Assembly: GCF_026262505.1 (NCBI RefSeq)
Contig: NC_067207.1
Span: 30,224,082-30,288,081 of the forward strand
Direction: 5' to 3'
Length of the DNA stretch: 64,000 bases
DNA from: Trichomonas vaginalis G3
Lineage: Eukaryota > Parabasalia > Trichomonadida > Trichomonadidae
Shown: piece by piece, positions 39,370 through 49,512 of the stretch
How positions within the stretch are numbered: position 1 is the stretch's first letter
Layout of the letters: each line of letters opens with the position of its first letter
Notes under the pieces: generated by a model
The model's database searches: none
Told to the model about the DNA's origin: nothing
The model's input: the letters and a program-made list of their open reading frames with translations, nothing else
Translations under genes and position numbers: made by a program

Positions 39370-40274
39370 AGACATGAATTTTTAAAGTTTATTTTTTTAT
39401 TTTTTTATTTCATTATGGTAGTGAATCTTTTATTCATGAAAATAATTATTTCTAATTTCTTTTACTCTCTCGTACATACTAGATTTGAAGAATTCGGAAC
39501 TTTTACCATAATCTCCTAAATGTTTTCTTATCCCTAACGTGTGCCAGTTATTATATGAAACTGAATAAACTTTATCTTTATCTTTACACCTTTCATCACT
39601 TCCAATATATTTATATCTCAGTTTTGATTTAGCATTTTCATATTCATTAGCGTTTAATAATTCACAGTCTTCCTTTTTAAATTGATGTTTAAGATATTCA
39701 GGATTTAATACTCTACGTTTATATGCTCCTAACTTAGTTCTAAAGGTTTTTCTACAAAATTTAGGAATTCCATCCTCTTTAATGTCATCAATGATTTCCA
39801 TTTCATTATTTTCAATTTCTTCTTCTCGTTTATGAGGTCTTTGATTATGACTCCATTGATTCCATGAAATTAAATATTCCCTATCATTATATTTATACCT
39901 CATTAGCTTATTTTGGCTTTCATATTCATTTAATAATTCACAATCTTCATTTTTAAATTGAAGTTTAACCCATTCAGGATTTAAACAATGTTTAATTAAT
40001 CGCGGAATATCTGACATCATCTATATATAGCTTCTTTTATAAAAGATAAAAAAATAAATTATTTTAAAATTAATGTTAATTTTTTAAAATGTGTTTAGTA
40101 TATAATATTTATTACTAATTTATTTAATAATGTCGCGCTTTCTTACGAATTCATGACTTAAAAAACGTAAGAAAAAATTTTTATATCATTTATATATAGA
40201 AGATGTGAAAATATACCTTCATCTATATATAGACGTAACAAAAAAAGTCACACAACCCTTCCTATCCTACTACT
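39370..40274 (-). repeat. Right terminal inverted repeat of element 1
   Basis: It is the inverted partner of 18411-19212. It carries about 100 extra bp between the TIR gene and the terminus, including a hairpin TTCTTACG (40,140-40,147) / CGTAAGAA (40,166-40,173) absent from the left TIR. Confidence 0.92.
39430..40020 (-). CDS. TIR-encoded protein, right copy
   Basis: This is the 196-residue duplicate of 18563-19153, differing at one residue (Val for Ile in the YER.KEI segment) and using TAA instead of TGA. Conservation of an open frame in both TIRs suggests either recent insertion or gene conversion between ends. It has the same two-repeat architecture, with a possible DNA-binding role at the termini. 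Confidence 0.8.
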   Translation of the reverse strand: MMSDIPRLIKHCLNPEWVKLQFKNEDCELLNEYESQNKLMRYKYNDREYLISWNQWSHNQRPHKREEEIENNEMEIIDDIKEDGIPKFCRKTFRTKLGAYKRRVLNPEYLKHQFKKEDCELLNANEYENAKSKLRYKYIGSDERCKDKDKVYSVSYNNWHTLGIRKHLGDYGKSSEFFKSSMYERVKEIRNNYFHE

Positions 40275-40280
40275 AAAATA
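40275..40280. repeat. Right target-site duplication AAAATA
   Basis: An exact copy of 18405-18410 directly after the terminal CCTACTACT. Confidence 0.92.
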
Positions 40281-40896
40281 TAACTTTCCAAATTGGGAAA
40301 TAAAAATTATCTGACGTGTTCAAATTTGGTTTTGAGGGAATTTGTAAATGTTATTGTACTCTTTGGTGAGAATTTGAGGTACGACGATGATAAAAATGGC
40401 TCAAAAAGATTTTATTGCTTTCGTAATCATTGTAAAATTATCATTAGATTGGCATAAGATCTCGTCAGTAATTTTTGAACATGAAAAATTTGGAAACGTT
40501 ATGCGATATATATTCAATAGCATAGTTGAGTGCCTCAAACATATATCCATAGAGTACCCGAAATAAGTTGTAGACAGAGGATTTGTTAAAGCCAAATGAT
40601 TATAAACAAAATAAAGTATCATAATACATTCTTAATTCATGTTTTAGCAAAAATCGTTCAATATCTGTATTTTGTATTACTAATATTTATAGAGGTGAAT
40701 ATAAGGAACTCAAAATTAACAACATGATGAGAACTGAAAATATTTTGAAAAAGAGCAATACCCTAATAATGTTTTTTATTGAATAATTTTGACATAATTT
40801 TGAATAGAAAATGATCGTAAAATAGTTTAAAATATTTTGTATAATTTGTATCATAAATAAATTTATCAATTTAATTAACAAACAAAAAACAAAGAT
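40281..40896. other. Host spacer right of the Maverick
   Basis: AT-rich sequence. Short open frames are present but none is coding-like, and nothing else is recognised. Confidence 0.5.
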
Positions 40897-42081
40897 TTAT
40901 AGTGGATCTTTAACAAGCATAGATCGGTAGTGTGAGTTGAATGAACCTTTGACAAGACTTGAATGAAGAGAGCGGAATGCTAAAGGACGTTCTGGTTGAT
41001 ATGTGTATGGACGATGACCAATTGTAGAGATGTAGCCGCCTTTGTTAGAAATATCTCGACTAATTGTGTACTTAGTAGATGATGGACTGCTACCAAGTGA
41101 TGTGTCATACCAGTTGCCGCCATGACGGTGTTCCTTACTGCGGATAGAGATATTTGATGCATGAGGATGTCGATCGATGTCGTATTTAGTCGATGGAGGA
41201 GGAAGAAATGTTGGTTCTGACATACGTTCTGTTTTTGAGAGGAAAAAGCTGTCACCGTGTTTAGTATTTGGTTTGTTGATGATAGGAGTACTGTATTCAA
41301 GAGCATCTGGACGCTTGTCAAGAGAACGAAGAACTTCACTAAGTTTAGATATTTTTGGATTATCTTGAACCATAGTCATGGAACGAGAATTCCCAAATTC
41401 GTCGGGTAATGTGTATGTGTCGGGAGATGGAGATTTAGATGGTGGATCTTTGAATCGCTCAAAGCCACTAACAAATGGAACTGAACTTTTGTCAAGTTTT
41501 TGGATGTCACCAATGCCATCGGTGATAACGGCGTACTTGTCGGGAGCAGGAACACGTGGTGGATCTGAAAAGAGTTTGCGTGGAACGTCACTGAAGAAAA
41601 CATTAGATTCATTTGATGTTCGGAATTGATGATTTGGAAATCTGTTCTTTGGAAATTGATTGGATTTCTTGGGTGTCCAGTCTGGATGTGTTAAATCACC
41701 GTGTAATGGTGTTGGATCTAGTGGATATGGATCTGTTGGATTCAGTTTATGGTAAATTTTCGTTTCTTTAGGAATATGTGTGTAATCTGCTGAGCTTGGT
41801 GTTCCTTTGTCGTCTTTTTTCTCTGCTGTTGGTTTGACATATTTAAGAGTTTCGCGTAGAAAAGAAGGCTTTTGTGGATCGTATGCACCTGGGCCTGGTG
41901 TTCCTTCTGGATACTTTTTATCCAGTCTGATAATAGATCCGTCTGGTTGTGGAATAAATCCAGTGCAATTTGATGATAAAACACCACCTGTTGCACCTTC
42001 ATAGACGTATTTAACTGCTGGAGGATGTTTGTCGATATATTTCTGCATTTTATTTAATTCATCTATTGTATAAAGCGCCAT
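40897..42081 (-). CDS. Sperm-tail PG-rich repeat (STPGR/SHIPPO-like) protein
   Basis: This is an intact 394-residue Pro/Ser/Thr-rich protein with repeated P.P..Y motifs: TPGPGAYDP, TPSSADYTH, RVPAPDKYAV, KSPSPDTYTL, LPPPSTKYDI and SSPSSTKYTI. Spacing is about 40-55 residues, as in ODF3/SHIPPO proteins that bind inside or along microtubule doublets. In a trichomonad it probably belongs to the flagella or axostyle-pelta cytoskeleton. The start is the first ATG. A 20-bp inverted repeat (GTGTAAAA…TTTTACAC, 42,102-42,121) lies about 20 bp upstream. Confidence 0.8.
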   Translation of the reverse strand: MALYTIDELNKMQKYIDKHPPAVKYVYEGATGGVLSSNCTGFIPQPDGSIIRLDKKYPEGTPGPGAYDPQKPSFLRETLKYVKPTAEKKDDKGTPSSADYTHIPKETKIYHKLNPTDPYPLDPTPLHGDLTHPDWTPKKSNQFPKNRFPNHQFRTSNESNVFFSDVPRKLFSDPPRVPAPDKYAVITDGIGDIQKLDKSSVPFVSGFERFKDPPSKSPSPDTYTLPDEFGNSRSMTMVQDNPKISKLSEVLRSLDKRPDALEYSTPIINKPNTKHGDSFFLSKTERMSEPTFLPPPSTKYDIDRHPHASNISIRSKEHRHGGNWYDTSLGSSPSSTKYTISRDISNKGGYISTIGHRPYTYQPERPLAFRSLHSSLVKGSFNSHYRSMLVKDPL

Positions 42082-42101
42082 TTTTTAATTTTTTTAGGGG
42101 T

Positions 42102-42121
42102 GTGTAAAAAAAATTTTACAC
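42102..42121. other. 20-bp inverted repeat upstream of the STPGR gene
   Basis: GTGTAAAA, 4-nt loop, TTTTACAC. Position just upstream of the start codon suggests a regulatory site, but AT-rich palindromes can arise by chance. Confidence 0.3.
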
Positions 42122-42754
42122 GTTATTACGGGAAAGTGACAATGTAAAGATTTTGAAAAAAAAATCAAAATCGGCTATTCCTCATTCATATAGAAAGCTC
42201 AAAGTAACCAACAAATTGAATTGCTGAGATTAGCCCCAAATCAAAAATGACGACTAAAAATCAAGATTGAATTACAATAAAAAAAGATATGAGCGTTCTT
42301 TCGATGAGTATTTGTTTCATCATGTATGTTCAAATATTTTCATGTATAATAATCTTGATGAAACAACTATTTTATGTGTTTCAATTGATTCTTAAAAAAA
42401 GTCGTACTTTGAAGATTCTAATTTTTATAGAAATTCCAATGTTGTTTTTTAATTTTATGCATATTTCTAATAAACTTGTAACCTATTCATCCATTAAACA
42501 TTCTGGATTCTTCACTGTTGTTCAATATTGATGAGTTTTTTTGGGATTTATAGTACCCCAAATCTGAAAAGTGCTATAAAGTTTTATTCTAGATTATCAT
42601 AAATTCTCCAGAAAACTAGTTGTAAACCTTCAAAGATCCAAATTTCTTGAGACGAGCGTTCATTCAAATCTTTAGCATTCAATAATATTACACATATGTT
42701 GCCAAATTATAAAAAAATCTAATGTAAAAAGAGAATTTTTATTCCAAATACTAC
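42122..42754. other. Intergenic region
   Basis: No supported gene. An 80-codon frame at 42289-42531 is low-complexity hydrophobic and is not believed. Confidence 0.45.
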
Positions 42755-44542
42755 TTAATATCTTTCTTTGACAACATCTTCTCTTGCGTACGCCAGAAGG
42801 TAAGAATTCACTTGAACTGATTCACTCTCGTTTGCTTTCTTTCCAACCATTGTTACAGTATCATCATTGAATTCATACCATCTGTTTAATGAAGGTCGAA
42901 TAGTTGCGATGAAATGTCCATCTTCAGCAGAATTTCCTAAGTGAGAAATAATTCCGTAGAGGAAATATTTTGCACCAATATTCAAACAATCTGATATTTT
43001 TATTTTCCTTTTTATTTTTTCTGTTTTATCACTCACTGGATTGTATTCCAATCTTCCAATTTATATCAACAAAACTTTAGGAAATGTTTTAATTTTAGTA
43101 ACTTTAGTAACTTTTCCTTCTTCAGATTCAAAAACATCTGGTTTACTTGTTTGTGCAATTGATTCTTCAATTGTTGCCATAAGAGGTACATCTAGTTTCT
43201 CATTATCTATTATGGCTATTGATTGTTCTTTTGTCTTTTTAGTTGTCTGTTCAGTTTGAAAACCAAAAATATTTTTCAGGAAATCTTTTTCATCAGTGTT
43301 TTTAAGACAAAGATTAATTTTGTTGAATAAAATACCAAGGAATTCTGTTGCATCATGTTGTTGTGTAACAAATTCATCTGTCCATCCGAATTTCTTAGTT
43401 AAATCTGTTGTTGAAACATAGCCAACTTTTGTTTCATCCATTTCTTTGAATAATGATCTCAAACTGACAATTATTTTGTCTCTGCACTTCAAATCATCAA
43501 TTCCTGAACTAAATGGTAATGAATGATACAAGATCTGTATGAATGCATTGATGTAACATGTCTGACCTTGATTTTCTAACCCTGGATATTTGTTGTTTTT
43601 CAAGTCTGGTTTTTTATTATATTGTGCAAGTAATTTTCTTTGTATTTCTGGATTTTCTTCATATGTTGTTGATGGTGTGGAATTTGGAACCATTTTACTC
43701 TGATTTGGTTTAGTTTGGCCTGTTCCCCAACTTGATCCAAATGAGGTAGGTGTTAATTCTTTTGTATTTGATGTCTTTGAAGTACTTGATGATTTAGGTT
43801 GCTCTGGTGGCTTTGGTTTTGTTGTTTTTTCGGTTGAATTTGAATTTGATTCTGAAAAATTTGATCTTTGAGTTGAATCTGTAAGTTTTGATTGTCCATA
43901 GAATGAAGAATTTGTTTCCTTTGTTTTTTGAGTTGCTTCTGGCTTACTTTCTTCAGAAATTGGATTTGATTTTGTAAATTTATCGGTTTCATTTGTAGAA
44001 TTAGGATAATATGATGTGTAATTTACAGAAGTATTTGATTCTGGTGGTTTATTTGTTGCATTTGGATATGGATATTGATTTTTGTAATTAGTAGCTGAAT
44101 TCTTTAATACTTCTGGATTTTTCGGAATTTGAGCATTGGGAACCTCATTTGGAGTATTTGAACTCTTTTGAACATGATAATACGAAGGATCATTTTCAAT
44201 TTCAGAATCTGGTTTTGTAAGACTTGATTTAATATTGTCTATTGTAATTTTAACTGATTTCTCTGGCGTAAATTTGTTGAAACAAATAAAATAAAAATCT
44301 TTTTTTGAAAAATCTAATACTTCAGGTACATTTTGTGATTGGTATCCTTCACTGGCTGTGATTGTAAACGTTATCTTTTCTTTCTGATTCTTAATTGGTT
44401 CTATCTTAAACTTTAATAGATAATTTGGACTTATTACGACTTTCGTTGATAATTTATATGCGTTATTTGCTAGGTCTATTGGAAATTCTAAATTTTGTCC
44501 ATTCGGTTTCCAATCAAACACTAAATTCACCATCTTTGTCAT
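42755..44542 (-). CDS. Ubiquitin carboxyl-terminal hydrolase (USP family), one in-frame TAA
   Basis: The likely start is the ATG at 44542. A beta-rich N-terminal domain (~120 residues) leads to a long Asn/Pro/Ser/Thr/Lys-rich linker, then the USP catalytic domain. The Cys box is GLENQGQTCYINAFIQIL (Cys codon about 43,556-43,558), followed by QQHDATEFLGILF. The His box lies downstream (SAEDGHFIATIRPSLNRWYEF). Between the boxes, in the conserved PKVLLI..…RLEYNP segment, an in-frame TAA at 43061-43063 replaces what is normally an aromatic/His codon. Both flanks are in the same frame. The enzyme would remove ubiquitin from proteins. As read, the His box is lost. Confidence 0.8.
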
Positions 44543-44653
44543 GAAAAAAATTGAAATCAGAAAATTTTCCAACACATTTGGAAAATATTTAAAAATAGCC
44601 AACAGATTTGTCACAACTATGATTTGTGGTCTGTATTTGTTTCCAATATGCAA

Positions 44654-45911
44654 TAATAGAAAAGGAAATATATACTTATCATATCAGAAATTATTTGATT
44701 CTTATGATTTGATAATAAGCAGTATTATTCTTAAGTAATAACTTCTAAATGGATTCCTTAGCCTATTTTTGTTTCAATTCAAAATTTATCCGAAATTTTT
44801 TGTTAATTAATTAACAGAAATATATTATGGTATTCTAAATCCTTGATTTATATAGTTGTTTGTCCATCCGATTAAATATTTCAATAATACATGTTCTAAT
44901 TTAAATTCAGATGATGATAACATGAACATTGAAATGTATGTATTAAAGATAAGCTAAAACGTTCTATATGGATGATTCCTACCTCTGTAAAGAGAATATT
45001 ATTTAATAATCTATTAAAATATGTGTACACACTTTTTATCAGCTTGGAGCTTCTCAGAAAAAGTGTGAAACATATTTTGAATATGTTTGTTAATCATATT
45101 CAACCTTCCCATAAACCAAAATAAATATTCCAAGACAATTAAACTTTTAAAAATGGAGATAAACTTTTTTTGAATGTAAATTGACGACTTTTTTAATGTT
45201 TCTGACAGTCTTTATGAATAGATATTGAAAGTTAGTATTAAACAAGTAATTTAATACTATGTCATTATGATATTTGTGATCTCTTAAGGGTTCACTCTAA
45301 CAATTCGCACACTCAATTTCACTCCAGAAACTAATGTCAATTTGTCAAATTATGGTCTGAAAGTTCTCACAAATTTCTGACATTTTCTCAATTTTTGTCA
45401 TTCCTAATTTATATTGTTCTTTTCTAAGGTAAAAAGGTAATATTTTTGGCCCAGGAAAAATTTTTATAAATACATATAATGTCCCCCGTTTGTTGCTAAA
45501 AAAATCCGCCAGCTAAAAAACGGTTATTTTCCCTCAAAAAATGGCAAATCTGGTAGTTTTGGGTATCGCCCCCATCTAAAATGAGCATTTTTTGACACTC
45601 GAGTGTCAAATTCAATGTAATGGCTCAAGAGTGAGGTTGATTCCAGACTTCAATATGAGCATTTGAATCACATATGTGATCCAGTGTTTACCCATATGGT
45701 TTTGTCTGGATCTCAAGAAATCTTATCAGATAATTTAGGATTAATTTATTTGAGGATCCCAATAAGTGATAAGAGCATCTTTAAGCTAAACCTAATGCAA
45801 TCATAATTTAAAAGTTAAAAAAATATTGACAATTATAATAATTTCAATTAAAAGATATTTATTTTAATGATGTTTTAAGTGAGGAATCAATTTTTTGGGA
45901 GTCTTTAGATT
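44654..45911. other. Intergenic region with a 20-bp perfect palindrome
   Basis: No gene is recognised over 1.26 kb. The only clear structure is the palindrome at 45,591-45,610. Confidence 0.5.
45591..45610. other. Perfect palindrome TTTGACACTCGAGTGTCAAA
   Basis: All 20 bases are self-complementary. It is preceded by a patch with unusually high GC (CGCCCCCATC, CCGCCAGC) for this region. It may be a binding site or the centre of a small repeat. The function is unknown. Confidence 0.6.
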
Positions 45912-46121
45912 TTAAGTCTTTTCTTTGCTCATGGAATTAAAATCTGGTTTAGATTCATTCGGTGCCGATGTAACAGGAGCTTGCATAATTTTTTGCGGTT
46001 GTGCTTGATTTTGCATTAAGCTTGCCGTTTGTGCTTGATTTTTTTGCTGTGGTGTAACAATTGGAGCCTTTTCTTGCAAAACCATAATGGATGGTTTATC
46101 ACTTCCATTTTTTTTACCCAT
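45912..46121 (-). CDS. Small Gln-rich protein, unknown
   Basis: Starting at the ATG at 46121 (MGKKNGSDKPSIMVLQEKAP…), the product is 69 residues, very rich in Gln, Ala, Pro and Lys, and probably disordered. The longer frame upstream uses hydrophobic AT-rich codons and is unlikely to be translated. No domain is recognised. Confidence 0.45.
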   Translation of the reverse strand: MGKKNGSDKPSIMVLQEKAPIVTPQQKNQAQTASLMQNQAQPQKIMQAPVTSAPNESKPDFNSMSKEKT

Positions 46122-46722
46122 TTCAAAAATAATAATTTTACATGTTTTCAAAAAAGTTTGAATATAAAATGAGATGAACAAGGAAGTTTTGGCTATTCTA
46201 TTATGCTGCGATAGTATGAGCAAAGATGAATAAAAATGATATCAAAAATTGAGAGTTTCTAATTTAAAATGTAGAGTTCATTTTCTCACTTTTTTTCCAT
46301 AATTTTATTTTTTATATTCATTGGATTTTATTATTATTAATAACAATAAATAATTGAATCTGTGTAAAAATGCTCTAATTTTATCTATATTTTGAAAAAT
46401 TTGGATTTGCTGGAAATTTTTTTTTAAATGACATATAATTATTCGTTACATGCTGTTAGATTACACACTAGGCTATTGTAAATAGAATGCTGAATAAATT
46501 TATGAGCATTTGAGAGTTTTAAAATTCATGCATAAATTTGTTTTTGATCGAATGAAGGATGAAGAAATTTGTGATAATCAAATTGTATTCCTTATTATTA
46601 CAGATTATAAAAAGTACTGTTTTAATCAAATACAATTAATATTCAAATTTGAAATTTTATTAATATGAAATCCAATACAATTCTCCTCTTTTTGATATTT
46701 GGTACATAACATTTAGTTTGGA
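46122..46722. other. Intergenic region
   Basis: Nothing recognised beyond AT-rich sequence. Confidence 0.4.
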
Positions 46723-47752
46723 TAGTGATGCCGATTTGGAAGATAATCCAAGATTTTCCAAAATCTAAAAAATGATATTTTCCTTGACGATTATTTTCTT
46801 GATTTTTTCATTTTCAAATTTTTTTGGAATTTTTTATCTATCAAAACATCAGATCTTAATCGACGAAAACCTTTGTTTTTAGCTATTTAATCTATAGGCA
46901 CCAAACACAGGTATTCTGGGAAAATGCAACTTGTAACTTTCACAAATCTCGGGAAGTAATTTTGAATGAATTCGGAAGAAATTGAGAGATGAGGAAGGAA
47001 AAAAGGAAGGAAATAAAAAAAAATCAAAATCTTATAATTTAGTTCCTTACATGATTATATGCAAACTTCGTTCAACAAAAAAAATTTGTATAAGGTTTTT
47101 TCTCAAATAAAAAATACGTTTGAATTTCTTTTATATATAAATTTGAATAGAAATCATGTAACAAGCAAATCATATTTTCCAGGAAAATAAAAAATTGAAT
47201 ACTCGATAGGATTTTTCTTGGTCGTAAATTGTTCTTTCATCTTAAACATATGCAAAACTTTATCTATCAACGCAATGGAATGACATACAACATGTTTGAC
47301 TATTTATATATCAAACTTATTCAATACACAATCGTTTGTTAAATCATTATTGGAACAAAGTCTCGTTCATTACGCTTCTGCGTATTGGAAAATGCATAAA
47401 ATTACATAGATCGGCAATACCATAACTATGGTAAAATGATTCCTGCTTGTTAGCCTTTCAGATACAAAAAAATCTTTATTTTACGATTGAACTAGTATTA
47501 TTCTGATTAATTATCCAAATATGTTACAGATGTATTCCTTTTTATTCACTATTTTATAGAATTTTACATCCGAGATCAATTTCAATAATAAAGCGCATCA
47601 ATTCGGCTATATACTTATTCAGATCCTGCTATATTTACTCTTGTGTTTGAATAAACATAATTTTTATTTTACATCATATCTTCCTGAAAATCTTCCCAAA
47701 CTTAAATAATTTACTTCCGAAATTGAAATTAACTTCCAAATCGGCATCACTA
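46723..47752. mobile_element. Short non-autonomous DNA transposon (~1.03 kb)
   Basis: The ends are exact inverted repeats of TAGTGATGCCGATTTGGAAG (46,723-46,742 and the complement at 47,733-47,752). They are flanked by a direct repeat, GTTTGGA (46,716-46,722 and 47,753-47,759), or TAGTTTGGA if the terminal TA is counted as target. A 7-9 bp duplication suggests a Mutator-like or hAT-like element rather than Tc1/mariner. No transposase frame is present. Confidence 0.75.
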
Positions 47753-48229
47753 GTTTGGAACTACATATCAGATTTCTTTTCATTTTTACAAAATCGGATT
47801 AAAAAAAATTTTTATAAATATTAACCATGTTTGTATATATTTCATTACTAATAAGTATGAGAGTTCTTTACATCTATTCAAAGCGAACTCGGAAATCATT
47901 TAATATCACAATGTAAACTATTCAAAATGTCTTCACGGTTTTTATTTGTCTGTAATCTGACTTCGTGAAGCGTTGGATTCAGAAGTATCTTTTCTGTTTT
48001 TTGATGTATTATCCGCTATCACGAATATTCAAATATCAACATATTATGCATATATTTCTCATATCAAAGATTTTTGAAATTTTCAGATTTTTTTCGAAAC
48101 CAATACATATCTTTTCTTATGATATTTAGAAAGCACCTTATGCAATAATTATATGTCACCATTATCAGCCGGAATTAGGTTTTCCGTTCAAAAGTTACGT
48201 TTCTGTCACCACCTATAAATCAAGAGGGG
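47753..48229. other. Spacer before element 2
   Basis: No gene is recognised. The left end of the second Polinton-like element probably lies near its right limit. Confidence 0.4.
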
Positions 48230-48422
48230 GCACAAACTTGCCCAGTGAGGTGAAGTGAAAAGTGACAAGTTTACATGTCAGAAATGTAAAGTGTCAGATT
48301 TGAAACAAAAAATGGATTAATTTATTATTATATGATAGAGAGATTTGGTAAGTTACTATCAAATTTGTAAGTAAGGGGGAGAAAAAAAAAGTAAGAAAGA
48401 AAAAAAAATTTTAAAAAATAAA

Positions 48423-48663
48423 AAGCCACTCGCTTCGCTCGCGGTTGACAAAAAGAACAAATTCGAAAAATAATTGTATGAAATTACGAAACTAAGCCAC
48501 TCGCTTCGCTCGCGGCTTAAGAAAAGAACAGATTCGAAAAATAATTGTACGAAATTACGAAACTAAGCCGGTCGCTTCGCTCGCGGCTTAAGAAAAGAAC
48601 AGATTCGAAAAAAGATTGTATGAAATTACGAAACTAAGCCGCTTGCTTCGCTCGCGGCTTAAG
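48423..48663 (+). repeat. 71-bp tandem repeat, about 3.4 copies
   Basis: Units begin AAGCC.CTCGCTTCGCTCGCGG at 48,423, 48,494, 48,565 and 48,636, an exact 71-bp period. Each carries a GC-rich CGCTTCGCTCGCG core in AT-rich surroundings. Confidence 0.92.
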
Positions 48664-48770
48664 TAAACAACATATTTCAGATTATCGATACTAAAATTTT
48701 TTTATTTTATTACATTTTTTTGCATTTTTTTTAAAGCTTCTTAACTTAAATCATGGAATGTCTCAAAGAC

Positions 48771-49062
48771 AAAAGTAGCATACAGCATGTAAAGCTAAAG
48801 AAAGATAATCATAATTAATACCTTAATTTTTAATATTACGCATTTTTAAGTGCAAAATTTAAAAACATTCTAATACAATAGAGCAGTTTCCAAAAGTAGC
48901 ATACAGCATGCAAAGCTAAAGAAAGATAATCATAATTAATACCTTAATTTTTAATATTACGCATTTTTAAGTGCAAAATTTAAAAACATTCTAATACAAT
49001 AGAGCAGTTTCCAAAAGTAGCATACAGCATGCAAAGCTAAAGAAAGATAATCATAATTAATA
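48771..49062 (+). repeat. 121-bp tandem repeat, about 2.4 copies
   Basis: Units begin AAAAGTAGCATACAGCATG at 48,771, 48,892 and 49,013 (period 121 bp), nearly identical. Confidence 0.93.
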
Positions 49063-49350
49063 CCTTTAAAGTTTAAAATCTTGATTTTTTTTAAAATCAA
49101 ATATTTATAACTTTAATACATACAGCTTAAACCTTATACTTATTTTCTCTTGTGAGAAAGCAATCTTACAAAGCTAACAATCCTAAAAAATAAAGAATTA
49201 AAATTTAATAATTTAATCTAAAATTAAAATCAAAATTAAATAAAATGAGTTCTTTGTAATAATACTTTCAAGGTAGGATATATTTTAGTGGGATCTATTG
49301 AGTCATCACTAACAGCATTGAGCAATCTATAGTTAGTATACAAGTCTCGT

Positions 49351-49377
49351 GTACGGAGGCACTGCGTTCCTCCGTAC
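49351..49377. other. GC-rich hairpin GTACGGAGG/CCTCCGTAC
   Basis: A 9-bp perfect stem (49,351-49,359 with 49,369-49,377) with a 9-nt loop, lying about 140 bp before the first gene of element 2. Confidence 0.7.
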
Positions 49378-49512
49378 GCAATACTTGTGAATTTGACACT
49401 TTACAAAACCATTAACGTATATTTTACAACACAAACACAAACACCAACTTAACCTTAAATATTTATAAAGCCGCCAACCACTTCACCTCACTACTGTAAA
49501 AAATAAACGTTC

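Larger units (their letters stand above)
18411..40274. mobile_element. Complete Maverick/Polinton (element 1), 21,864 bp
   Basis: The ends are AGTAGTAGG…CCTACTACT. The TIRs are about 0.8-0.9 kb, each containing the same gene, and a perfect 6-bp target duplication flanks the element. Internal genes include rve integrase, protein-primed PolB, primase-SF3 helicase, A32/FtsK-type ATPase and double-jelly-roll capsid protein, the hallmark Polinton set. Structural genes are mostly on the + strand (19.7-26.6 kb) and replication/integration genes on the - strand (27-39.3 kb). I did not find an adenain-type cysteine protease. Several genes carry frameshifts. The nearly identical TIRs suggest a fairly recent insertion. 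Confidence 0.97.
48232..49500. repeat. Region bounded by inverted repeats, left part of element 2
   Basis: AGTGAGGTGAAGTG (about 48,233) and GTAAAGTGTCA (about 48,286) recur inverted, in the same order from the other end, at about 49,484-49,497 and 49,390-49,402. The bounded 1.27 kb holds two tandem-repeat blocks and a hairpin but no gene. Confidence 0.55.

Noticed and set aside
40401-40881. Two short - strand frames right of the Maverick
   Set aside because: Composition of random AT-rich translation, with no domain or conserved neighbour.
42289-42531. 80-codon + strand open frame
   Set aside because: Low-complexity hydrophobic translation typical of AT-rich non-coding DNA, with no start context.
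48420-48665. CTCGCTTCGCTCGCGG repeats as bacterial-type terminators
   Set aside because: They occur as an exact 71-bp tandem repeat without adjacent genes, so a terminator role is not supported.
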